In this document: one piece after another, positions 11,315 through 20,660 of the stretch | Numbering within the stretch: position 1 is the first letter of the stretch | Layout: the number at the start of each line of letters is the position of its first letter | NCBI GenBank assembly: GCA_036346275.1 | Contig: CM070722.1 | Span: 27,241,336-27,305,335 of the forward strand | Direction: 5' to 3' | Length of the DNA: 64,000 nt | From: Otatea glauca | Lineage: Eukaryota; Streptophyta; Magnoliopsida; Poales; Poaceae | Program-made: the position numbers and the translations under genes | The notes under the pieces: generated by a model | Seen by the model: the letters and a program-made list of their open reading frames with translations, nothing else | Databases searched by the model: none | Told to the model about the DNA's origin: nothing

Positions 11315-11882
11315 GTTTTCTCCTCACCATCACTATGATGAAGTAGAGTGGGGCGATGGGGAGGAAGGAGTGTGGTGGCTGAGGACGAGCTCGACATCAA
11401 TGTGGGAGGCGATGGTGAACAATGGAGAATGGAAAAACGAGACATTGCAACCTTGACAAGCTCATATATAGGAAGCGACAACGTGGCAAGGGACGACCCC
11501 TGGCAATGTATGGCTATGCGCAACTGCCATGGCTACAACAGCGAGGAGATGGAAATGGCTAAATCTAGAAACGAAGTGCAGCATGAGCATCTACGCCTTG
11601 AGGCGATCCTAGTGGCGCTAACGGCAGGCTGCAATGTGCCGCACATGAGCTTATCCATGGCAACCGTTGCCGGGGACGAAGGCTAGCCTACCAGGTTCAT
11701 GGTTATGGGAAACATGAGATGATGTGATTAACTCACCCAGTGAAGGGAGATCGAGTGCAGTGGTGCCATTCGGGTCCCGACCGAGGAGGAGGAAGACGAG
11801 TGTGTTCCTATGGTTCCCATGGACGGGTGGAGAAATAGAGTGTGGGGAAGAAGAGCAAGCCAAGGTAGAGTTGGAGGACATG
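11315..11882. other. Unassigned flanking DNA
   Basis: This moderately GC-rich sequence lies between the copia LTR and the TRIM-like element. Short open frames exist on both strands (for example 11348-11686), but none shows a recognisable domain or codon bias. The same stretch continues at 13249 on the other side of the TRIM-like element. I see no gene. Confidence 0.4.
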
Positions 11883-11887
11883 GTGGC

Positions 11888-12081
11888 TGTTGGAACAGCT
11901 AGGGATTTTTTTTGTTGGCTTTCACAACTGCTTAGTCTTTTCTAGTTTTTATTGCTATTTATACTAGAAATTACATGGTAACTTCGATAGCAATCCAAAC
12001 TCCTAATCTTAACAGACTCAACACTTTCCAAACCAAACTTTCCCAAAACAAACTTTCCTAATTACAAGATTAATTCTATCA
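11888..12081 (-). repeat. 3' LTR of the TRIM-like element
   Basis: The 194-bp repeat starts TGTTGGAACA and ends TTCTATCA on the plus strand. The adjoining ATCACCCCTTT (12082-12092) is the polypurine tract read from the minus strand. It differs from its partner at 13049 by scattered substitutions, so the insertion is not recent. Confidence 0.88.
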
Positions 12082-12617
12082 ATCACCCCTTTAATCTTGT
12101 AACATAGCTCTAACTTATTAAAGCAATCGGTCTCAACTACGATTTGCCCAACTCATACTCGACATAGGATGGTGAACGCATCTCTAAGGAGTTTCGCCTT
12201 CTTCTTGCTAGCCATACCACTGGTGACACACCTCGCCGATGATTACGATCTTTTGCCTTAGCTCCAATTGTCTTTTCACCGGTGACACAACTTGATGGTG
12301 ACGCAGACTCTCATTAGAGCTTACCCACAAGAGAACTTGGACACACGTGCAAGAACTCTCATGTGCACACACATCTAGTCACGCTGATTATTGATGACAC
12401 TTGCCAATAGCCAATATTAAGGAGATGCCCCTACTCGACCCTTTACTTCCTCTCTTCACAGCCGCCACCAGGGAGCGATCTGCTGCTACTGCTGCACCTT
12501 GTGCTAGACATCACGAAATCTGGATGTTCTCCACTGCTGCATGCACTCCCTAATGCTGTTGTAGGGACTCACTCTGCCTTCGCTTCCTCGCGTATGCGTC
12601 GCTCTTCACGTACGTGA

Positions 12618-12924
12618 CTTCTTGAGTTCATCCAGCATGCTTGTCTCACTGGTGTCAATGCTATCGACGGCACCCATGTCTAGGACCACATACTGCACGC
12701 CCATCTCGCCCTTGGCCTTGGTCTGGTCCTCCTCCTCGTTGATCCACCGCGAGATCCTCCCTCACAGGTAGCTCACGTTGGTGAAGTAGATAGGCGAGTC
12801 AACATGCAGCACGAGCACGCTGGGCACCACCTGCGCCATGGTGTACTGGTCCATCCTTCAGTAGATCATCGAGTTGTGTATGTTCCCTAGCACCGTCGTC
12901 CTCGACCGCGTAATGAACAGCAGG
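12618..12924 (-). pseudogene. Captured fragment of a plant sulfate transporter (SULTR, STAS region)
   Basis: On the minus strand one frame of about 102 codons reads LLFITRSRTTVLGNI, then MDQYTMAQVVPSVLVLHVD, SPIYFTN, and QYVVLDMGAVDSIDTS...MLDELKK. This is the linker and STAS domain of plant SULTR proteins, probably group 3. STAS domains sit at the cytosolic C terminus of these proton/sulfate co-transporters. Two in-frame TGA codons, at positions where the family has Arg, fit CGA-to-TGA changes. The fragment ends at LDELKK, where many SULTR genes have an exon boundary, and the next bases contain GTACGT, a donor-like sequence. This suggests genomic capture or imprecise mRNA capture. It lies in the sense orientation of the host retroelement. 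Confidence 0.85.
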
Positions 12925-13034
12925 ACTCACAGAATCGATATCGCAACCAGGAAATTCTTCGATATTGCGCCACACAGTTGGCCGCCCCGGGAGTCTCCTC
13001 ATCTTGAGGCAGCGGCTAGGATTTCGAACCCGAA

Positions 13035-13048
13035 GCTCTGATACCAAT
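13035..13048 (-). other. Primer binding site of the TRIM-like element
   Basis: On the minus strand TGGTATCAGAGC is a perfect match to the classic plant LTR primer site, complementary to the initiator Met-tRNA 3' end. It is two bases inside the 5' LTR. Confidence 0.9.
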
Positions 13049-13243
13049 TGTTGGAACAACTAGAAATTTTTTTTATTGGCCTAAGCAACTGCTCAGCCTT
13101 TTCTAGTTTTTCATTGCTATTTATACTAGAAATTACATGCTAACTTGGATAGCAATTTGAACTCCTAATCTTAACAGACTCAACACTTTCCAAACCAAAC
13201 TTTCCCAAATCAAAGTTTCCTAATTACAATATTAATTCTATAA
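13049..13243 (-). repeat. 5' LTR of the TRIM-like element
   Basis: It is 195 bp, collinear with 11888-12081, and starts TGTTGGAACAAC on the plus strand next to the primer site. Its outer end is TATAA instead of TATCA. The target duplication GTGGC follows at once. Confidence 0.88.
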
Positions 13244-13248
13244 GTGGC

Positions 13249-13620
13249 ATTAGAATGGCCCGATTGAGGCAGCAGCCAGAACTGGGGCTCGAGCTCCTCG
13301 CACTTTTTCCTTGGCCTTCGATGCATAAGAGAACAAGGGAGATGGGGGAAATCAAGAGGAGAAAAACACAAATGCAAGGCACGCCTTAAAAGGACAAAGA
13401 AGGCGTATCAGGTAGAGGGGATGGCAGGGAAGCCGGAGGTGGGAGAGAAGTGGAAGGAGGAAGAGAGTTTGATAGGAGAGAGCGATAGGGTAAAGGAAGG
13501 GGACTAACATGTGGGGTCTTACCGATGATATGGCTGATGACTTGATAAAATTGACGATGTGGGAGCACATCACCTAAAACCACCTCACAAAACTGGTATT
13601 GGGATGTGATTATTAAATAA
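13249..13620. other. Unassigned flanking DNA
   Basis: This purine-rich stretch (13320-13510) continues the target DNA interrupted by the TRIM-like element. No supported coding region is seen. Short open frames on the minus strand here come from the purine bias. Confidence 0.35.
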
Positions 13621-13624
13621 TTTA

Positions 13625-13796
13625 TTGTAAGATTGAACCCAATGTTGATCTTCCAATGTAGAGAATACACAAACACAACCACACAATTTTTATTTATTCT
13701 CTCGTGTACAATGGTGACTATATTTATAGCAAAAAATCCCTAGGGGTAATTTCGAGATTCGCTCACAAAACACTAGAGGTTAGTTATATATTAATA
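13625..13796 (-). repeat. Short LTR of a minus-strand copia relic
   Basis: Read from the minus strand it holds a TATA box (GCTATAAATATAG, near 13727), an AATAAATAAA polyadenylation region and a TATTCTCTACATT end. It is preceded by TAAGGGGAAG (complement of 13797-13806), a polypurine tract. Its first two bases appear to be TA rather than TG. A related copy lies on the plus strand near 55050-55235. The outer boundary is approximate. Confidence 0.55.
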
Positions 13797-14196
13797 CTTC
13801 CCCTTAGGAAAACACCGCTTAATGCATGTGCCTCATCAAAAACTCCTCTCAAAAACCCAGTGGAAAAAAGGATGAATAAAAGAGTACACTGCATCAATAA
13901 ATTGTATTACAATTGTTGCCTCGTTAAAAACCTTCATGTGTGAAATCTTCATTAAAACTCACAAGGAAAAGAGTGCAACTTGCAATCTTCTGGATTATGT
14001 TAGCATCTTCAGGATCATAGTAAAGGTTATGATTCAAGGATTTACTCCTCCTGAACTATCTCTATAAGTCGTCTCATTCCAATGTCACAAACACATCTTT
14101 GGAAACTGGATGTTGCCAAAGACTTAGTGAATAAATCAGCTAGATTTTCACATGACTCAGTTTGCAGAATTTTTACCTCACCATTCTTCTAGAGTT

Positions 14197-14454
14197 CTAC
14201 TTCATGACATTGCTCTTAACATAACCCATTTGCATTTCTGCAATACATGCATCATTATCTTCATAGATAATTATAGGGGTATCAATGATGTTAATGCTAC
14301 ATGACTTCTGAATATGCCTAATCACACATCTTAGCCAAATGGATTTACGTTTTACTTCATATTGTGCTATAATCTCTGATTGATTGGTAGAGGTAGCTAC
14401 CAAAGTCTGTTTAAAGGATTGCCAAGAAATGGTTATACCACTATAGAGAAACAC
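14197..14454 (-). pseudogene. Copia RNase H fragment
   Basis: An 85-codon frame contains ISWQSFKQTLVATSTNQSE...IIAQYE, then IYEDNDACIAEMQ. These match the copia RNase H block usually read as SWKSxKQTxVATSSxHAEI and YEDNAACI. It is the C-terminal part of a minus-strand pol whose pieces continue rightwards to 17058. The stretch 14455-15340 between this and the RT piece also translates piecewise into copia RT-like sequence but is riddled with stops. Confidence 0.75.
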
Positions 14455-15343
14455 AAACCTAGTCTGAGATTTGGCATGTAGGGATCAGACAGATAGCCAA
14501 TATCTATATATCCTACCTTAGTTGAGTCTTGGTCCTTCCTCTAAAATAAGCTAAGATCTTGTGTACCTTAGAGATATCTGAGTAGAGTCTTGACATCAAC
14601 CCAATAACTTCTAGTTGGAGCTGCATTGTGTCTAGCTAATAAATTTACTGCAAATGCAATATTAGACTTGGTGCAATTCACAAGATACATAAGTGCTCCT
14701 ATGACGCTTAAGTATGGAACTTCAGGTCCTAAGACTTCCTTGGTTTGAATGGGACTTATCCATAGAAAGGGATCTAACTACCATAAGGGTCTTTAAATGA
14801 TGATATTTATCCATGTCAAAATTTTTCAATACCTTCTTGGTATAGGTAGACCAGTGTACAAAAATTCCTTTGGAGAAATGCCCTAGCTATAGACCTAAGC
14901 AATATTTGGTTTTGCCAAAATATTTCATCTTAAATTCCGCCATAAGATAAGAACTTGCTTCATTTATGGCCTTCGTGGTTCCAATCATATTCAGGTTATT
15001 AATATAAAACTTGAATGATACATAATCCATTCTAGAACTTCGTTATGAATACACAGTGTCAATCATCATTATTAGAGTAACCCTTGTTCAAGAGGAACTC
15101 ACTAAATCTGTTGTACCACATTCTCCCCAACTGTTTAACCATACAACAACCTCTATAGTTTGACGCTATACATGTTGCAATTGGTTTTATTAGGATTCGA
15201 AATTTTAACTCCTTCAGTGATTCCCATATAAATATCTTTATCTAGTGACTTATATAAATATACGGTCACTACATTCATCAGCTGCATTTATAAGTTCATA
15301 TCAGCTACAATTAATATCAAATATCGAAAGGTTGTTTCACTCA

Positions 15344-15706
15344 TTATTGGAGTGTAGGTTTCATTGTAATCGATGTCGGGTGTGTGTGTGTGAACCTTTG
15401 TACTACAATTCTCACTTTGTATCTCAACACTTGGTTGTTCTCATTTTTCTTCTGGATGAAAACCCATTTGAATTCTACATGGAACACTTTAGGAGATGTT
15501 CGGGCAAGAGGATTGAATATTTTCCTTTTGTTAAGATAGTTCAATTTTGCCTCAATTGCTTCTTTCCATTTGATCCAATCTAAGCGCTTCTGACACTCTA
15601 CCATAGACTTTGATTTTGGATCTAAATCAAGAGTTTTATCAATTTTTGAGGCAAAATATATGTCGACAATTGTACTCTTTCTTTTATACAACTCTCCTGG
15701 ATCCAC
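15344..15706 (-). pseudogene. Copia reverse transcriptase N-terminal fragment
   Basis: The frame contains WIKWKEAIEAKLNYLNKRKIF and FKWVFIQKKNENNQVLRYKVRIVVQRFT, the copia RT opening block. It ends at an indel just before the usual DYxETYSP motif. Upstream parts of the same pol lie to the right. Confidence 0.75.
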
Positions 15707-16344
15707 CTAATTTGTGGATATTTCTTTATTAATTTCTTCTAGCTCCTCGTGATTTTCCACGACGATGGAGACTGGGTGTTCTGACATCCCAACATTAGAT
15801 TGTGTGCAAAAATGTTTGTTGGGTTTACCATCCTCAGGATGGCTCGCTTTAGGGATTCTCAACATCAGGTTGAGCTTCTTCCACTATCTTGGGGAGTAAT
15901 TTGTCTTGTTCGGTTCTTTTTTCTATGAACATCTCTACGGAATTCACAGAGTCACATGCGCTCGAAGGTCTCCCCCTCTTCTCCCATGAGGGTTAAGAGT
16001 TAATTCAATATCCATCTAGGGAATTTACACTCTCTCCGATGTGTTTACTGCAAGTATTTGAGATTTTGTTACTCCCTTGTGATTAGTGAAGCCATCTAGC
16101 AGATTATTTGCTATGTGCTGCAGATTTATTATCGTTCAAATTTCAAGTTCAGACACTTTAGTGCATGGGCTAAGTACTGGATGCCCGTGATATTCTAATC
16201 TATTTCATGATATTCTTTAGTGTGGGATAATTCTCCCCCTAATGCCGGAAAATTGTCCTCATCAAAGATACAGTTAGTGTAGCAAGCAATATATAGATTC
16301 TGTCATGTGATCAAGGTATTTAATAATTGACAGAGATTTATAAC

Positions 16345-17058
16345 CTACATAGATCCCCAACTTCCAGCGGGGCCCATGCATGTACGTTGTGGTGGTGAAA
16401 TTAGTACATATACAGCACAACCTAATTTTCGCAGATGGAAAATCATTGGTTCTTTCTCATGCACTAACTGCAAGGAGAAAAGGTGTGGTATGGAGTTGGT
16501 CTTAGTTGAATTAATGTAGCAGCGTGCATCCCTGTGTGATCCTAACAACTGGTGGGTAGCCTACAATTTTATAAGAGTGGTATAGCAATAAGTTTTATTC
16601 TTTTAATTAATCACTATGCATGGCCATTTTATGTGTGGACATGAGGTATTGAGTGCTCTACATTAATGCCCAAAGCCATACAATAATCATCAAATGCTTT
16701 TGAGGTAAACTCATTAGCATTGTCCATTTGAATAAACTTAATCCTTTCATCTAGAAAGGAGACTACTAATTTAATAATTTGGACGATTAATTTAGCAAAA
16801 TTATGGTTCTGATTAGATAAGAGGCATACATGGGACCATCTAGTAAAGGAATTTATCAGGACCATAAAATATCTAAAGGAACATGACATGGGTAGAATAG
16901 ATCCACAAATATCACCTTGAATGCACTTGTTTTCTATGTCAGGGGCTGGTTAGCCATATCTTCTGTGATGCACTTGTTTTCTATGTCCTACGTATTTAGT
17001 CCATAATGGTTTGCATGTTGGTTGGATTCACGAAGTTCTTCGCCATTTATACATTAGT
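16345..17058 (-). pseudogene. Copia integrase fragment
   Basis: From right to left on the minus strand: ENKCIQGDICGSIHP, then FRYFMVLINSFTRWSHVCLLS, then KFIQMDNANEFTSKAFDDYC and a GINVEHSIPHVHT stretch, then a C-terminal piece near 16345-16548 (LRKLGCAVYVLISPP). In the catalytic core the second acidic site, usually LDNAGEF, reads MDNANEF. A 20-bp exact direct repeat (16921-16940 and 16968-16987) interrupts the N-terminal part. The element stops abruptly at 17058 against the gypsy LTR. Confidence 0.75.
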
Positions 17059-17631
17059 TGTCAGGACCCGAATATGCAAACCCGGACCCTCTGTGTATAC
17101 CGCACTAGTCTAGGTTCAAGCTAGTGCACACAGTGTCAACATAGATGAACATCACAATCATACAGGAAACATAATAAAAGACTTAATTTATTAAATATAA
17201 GATAGTTCACTGACCATATGCTTGACTTTACAAAGCTACGCCATGTAGAGCTTAAACTATAATAAATAAAATTGAAGCGAAACGAAAATGTAATAAGAAA
17301 CCCATCAATTTGCCACAGGCAATAGACAAGGTTCGCACCCTAGGCGTTCGCCTCCACCTAATACTCCTCCAAAGCTAGTGTAGAGTCCTCTTAAACTGAT
17401 GATTTTGTTGTGGCAAGTGTGAGTACATAAATCACTCAACAATTTGTGCATAGAATGCAAATCTTATATAACTATATGCATGGCTTAAACCAAATGAATG
17501 GCTGATAAGGTTATTCTGTAGTAAAGCGGCATTTACAATTGAATACAATAAATAGATTGAAATAATAGTAAAACAAATAACAATAATAAGTAACTTTCAG
17601 ACATTTTTCAATAATAAACTTGGCACACAGC
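17059..17631 (-). repeat. Chromovirus 3' LTR, outer part
   Basis: It begins TGTCAGGACCCGAATATG on the plus strand and is collinear with the right LTR from 46602. It is cut at CACACAGC, where the nested Tat-type element inserted. The right LTR reads CACACAACCC at the homologous spot, so ACAGC is the duplicated target. Confidence 0.9.
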
Positions 17632-18184
17632 TGTCGACTTTTGTAGCCGGCAATGAAATTATGGGGCAGGCGCTGGATCTCAAACTCGATGGTCACACAA
17701 GACAGGGATTTTAGATGTGTCGGACCCTCAAAGAATAGAGGTAATACCTAATCTGCGTCTTTGGAATTATCCTGATCTTTGGATCTGGGGTCGCTCAAAG
17801 CGCAATATGCTCTGGACGATATGAGGTGTGCTATGCTCTATGGCTTGATTGCTCTATGCTAGGATGATCGGTTCTTATGTTGTTGCCCGCCCTCTCCCTT
17901 ATATAGCGGGGGTGGGGCGGCTTACAGAGTCCTGATCAGTTTGGAGATTCCGATCGGTTACAAGATTCTAGTCGGTTAATAGGATAGAGTTTACATCTTT
18001 ATCTAACCTATTAACGACTCGGATTACAACCATATCTATCATATCTAAATATATGCTCAGCTATCTATGGAATGTACCCCCCTTGCGCACGGCAGTGGGG
18101 CCTGACGTAGGGAATATCTTCTGGGCCTCTCTCTCGGACGTCTCTGGGCTGATCGTGAGGGTACCCAGATTCTTATATTCCACA
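17632..18184 (-). repeat. 3' LTR of the nested pol-less element
   Basis: It starts TGTCGACTTTTGTAGCC and ends TATATTCCACA on the plus strand, and is collinear with 22248-22804. A TATA box read from the minus strand (CTATATAAGG) lies at about 17897-17907. The purine-rich complement of 18185-18197 is the polypurine tract. Confidence 0.9.
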
Positions 18185-18712
18185 GTAGCCCCCGAGTGCT
18201 TCATGATCCGATCGCTATGTTTCCGATTAAACTTTTGCTTGAGTTGTTGTCCTGGTCTTTTGTTTGAGCTTCCGACTGGTTCCTCCATTCAGTTGAGAGG
18301 TTTTTTCTCACAGCGAATGAATTATGAAGGACTCGAATATAACCCTTAACTTTTACTTCAAATGAGCATAATCTTCTATCGGGCATGCCTATTGCGAGCA
18401 GCCTTACGGACCTTTGCTCGTATTTCAAATGTAAATTGGATATTTCTTCCGCCCGAAATTTTACTTCTCTTCGTGGGTAATCACCGGACAGTCTTCGAGG
18501 TCGCCTTGATTTTCTGTGTCAACTTGTTTTACTAAAAAACTCTTCGTCTTCTGAAGTTGCATTTACTCCAAACCTCTTCGGCTTTCGATGCTTAATATCT
18601 TCACACTTACTTTAATTTCACCAAATCAGCTATAAAAGGCGTACCACCGCTTCAAAATGTTTCTCTTCACTTTCTGCCCTCCATTCTTTTGCTTCGATCT
18701 TTTGTCCTCATC

Positions 18713-18925
18713 ATGCCACGGTGGTATCATCATGCAAAGGTGGACCCTAGGCTAGTCAAGCACTTGGAAGAGTTTGACCGGGCCTTCAAAGAACAGCTGG
18801 AGGAGTTGGCGAAGAAGCTCGCCCGCGAGGCCGCCGACGCACTCCTCGAGGTCGTCCCTGCCCTTTACAGGGTCAGGGATCCCCTCACCAAGGCGTTCGG
18901 CCGAGCGCGCCGCGGGGAGACGTAG
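18713..18925 (+). CDS. Small intact antisense ORF, 70 aa, helical, unknown function
   Basis: The ATG at 18713 is preceded by a TATA box (CTATAAAAGG, about 18630). The TAG at 18923 is followed by AATAAA at 18980, so the unit looks like a short complete transcription unit. The protein starts MPRWYHHAKVDPRLVKHLEE. It has a Lys/Glu-rich amphipathic middle (EQLEELAKKLAREAADALLE), likely helical, and a basic end. It lies between the polypurine tract and the larger antisense gene of the pol-less element, on the strand opposite gag. It is undamaged although neighbouring genes are broken. I do not recognise a domain; helical nucleic-acid or partner binding would be a guess. Confidence 0.5.
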   Translation: MPRWYHHAKVDPRLVKHLEEFDRAFKEQLEELAKKLAREAADALLEVVPALYRVRDPLTKAFGRARRGET

Positions 18926-19099
18926 TTCTCCTGCAACATATAGTTTCCTCGGCGTAATGCCTAGGGAATTTTTGTACATAATAAAGAAATATCTTTTGTA
19001 GAAGAATCTCTTGTCTGTCCCTTGACTGTGTATTAGTCCCGTTCTAGGGCATCTCAGACCTTGTGTGTAGCTTGAACCTGAAAGGAGGCGTCCATCTGC

Positions 19100-19445
19100 C
19101 GCTAGACATGGCTTAGGCTCGACTTGGAGCGCATCGTGGCACTTGGTCGAGTGATCCCCATATCAGACTGTTGCGAGATATAGTTTTTAGTCCAACTTGG
19201 GACGTAACGAGGTTATCCTGGCTCATGGCCGAATGATACCCATGTCCTTTAGGACACGGCTCGGCTCTCTTGGAGCGTGTCAAGATTTATGCGACTCTTG
19301 GCCGAGTGATACCGCTCGACCGTGTAGGTCACAGCTTAGGCTCTCTTGGAGCGTATCAAGATTTATGCGACTCTTGGCCGAGTGATACCCTTTCCCGACT
19401 GACGTCGGATAGGCTTAGACTCTCTTGGAGCGTATCACATTTTTA
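19100..19445. repeat. Tandem repeats, about 77-bp units, in the Tat-type 3' spacer
   Basis: The segment CTCTCTTGGAGCG...CGACTCTTGGCCGAGTGATACC recurs with spacings of 76 and 79 bp (19265, 19341, 19420). A more diverged copy lies near 19108. Variable tandem repeats between pol and the 3' LTR are known for Tat/Ogre elements and can seed satellites. Confidence 0.75.
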
Positions 19446-19922
19446 TCCGAAGGTGTCCGTACTCGTTTAATATGACGCACAGTTTTCACGACCCTCATGG
19501 GGCACACCCTTGGATCCGTGCCTGTTTAGGCTCGACTCACGGTACATGATTCCGTCATGCGGCAACCACCTTGTGACCTAACGTGGGGCGTACCGCAAGA
19601 AGATATGTTTTATCCAATTTGGAGATCGCCCACACCCCACTTAGAGCGGAAAGTGGAGTAAATGCCCCACTGCACAAAGCGACGTGCCCCAATTTTACTC
19701 GGTCAAACTCTGTCAAACTCTGTGAGTTGAAACGGCAGGCCTGCAAATCATTTATGGGGAATCCAGAGAGACGTGACGCTTCGCAATCTTTTTTCCGCCG
19801 ATTCGTCGAAGACCCAATTTTCCCCTTTTAAAAGGTTTAGGCCGTACGGCGCCCGACGGTTCATTCTCTTGCTGCGCCTTCGCTCCTTCTTTTCCCTTGC
19901 CTTTCTGACTTCCCTTTCAAAG

Positions 19923-20660
19923 ATGTCTTCCTCCTCCTCGCCGCCTTCGCCGCAAGATTGGACGACCTCGACGACGACAGAGGAGAGGCTGCAGTCCATG
20001 GTGGAAGATGGAATCCTCCCTGACTTGGTCTTGGTCTCTGCCCGCCCGGCCGCTGGCTAGTCCGTCCCCACTCCTCGCCCTGAAGAGGTAGTGGTCTTTG
20101 AATCTTTCTTCCAGCGCGGGTTGGGCCTTCCCGCTTGCGTTTTCCTTCGTGGCCTCCTCTTTTTCTATGAGATCGAATTGGTGAATCAATCCCAACTCAA
20201 TCCTCGCAGATTTCCTTTCGCTCATCTTTGTGAGGCCTTCCTAGGCATTTGCCCTCATTTTGATCTCTTCCGCCATTTTTACCTCCTCAAACCTTACTCC
20301 TCCAAGAGCGACCCTAAGGTCGTTGGGGCTTGATTCCAGTGCGAAGGGTCAAGAAAATTACTGCAATTCCTTCCAAAACCTCCAATAAGGGTTGGCATCA
20401 TGAGTGGTTCTCATCGCGCCAACCCCGATCCCGCCTCTTCCTTCCTTTGGCGGACGTAGTCCTAAGGCATCTCTTTCTTGGACATTCACCCCTAAATCTG
20501 CCGATATGGATCAGGTTCATGACCTTCTGGCACTGATCGAAAAGCTGAAGGAGAGTGGTCTCACAGGGGTGGGTCTAGCCCTGCACTTCGTTGCCCGCCG
20601 GATTCAGCCCCTGAAAAAGCGAGTTCACCTAGGATTCGCATACGAGGGGAAAGACGACCC
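19923..20660 (+). pseudogene. Antisense 'putative gypsy type transposon' (Transposase_28-like) gene, truncated
   Basis: A TATA-like TTTTAAAAGG lies at about 19827 and the ATG at 19923. The protein begins with a Ser/Pro run. It then shows LPDLVLVSARPAAG, TPRPEEVVVFESFFQRGLGLP and FAHLCEAFLGICPHFDLFRHF, the conserved block of the family annotated as 'Putative gypsy type transposon' (PF04195). One in-frame TAG (20058) replaces what is usually Glu, a TGA occurs at 20331 with a nearby frameshift, and the tail (VHDLLALIEKLKESGL...) ends near 20660. There it meets the gag tail of the other strand. The family has no proven biochemical role. The join suggests a deletion removed pol and the rest of this gene. 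Confidence 0.8.

Larger units (their letters stand above)
11888..13243 (-). mobile_element. Complete TRIM-like non-autonomous LTR retrotransposon with a captured host gene fragment
   Basis: The element is 1356 bp. Direct repeats of 194-195 bp flank about 970 bp of interior. A 5-bp target duplication, GTGGC, is present at 11883-11887 and 13244-13248. On the minus strand the order is 5' LTR (13243-13049), primer site complementary to initiator Met-tRNA, interior, polypurine tract AAAGGGGTGAT, 3' LTR (12081-11888). No gag or pol is present, so it depended on proteins in trans. The interior contains a sulfate-transporter fragment. The outer end of the 5' LTR reads TTATAG rather than TGATAG, a point change. 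Confidence 0.9.

Noticed and set aside
11348..11945. Possible host gene (112- and 73-codon frames)
   Set aside because: No domain, no splice logic, and the second frame runs into the TRIM LTR.
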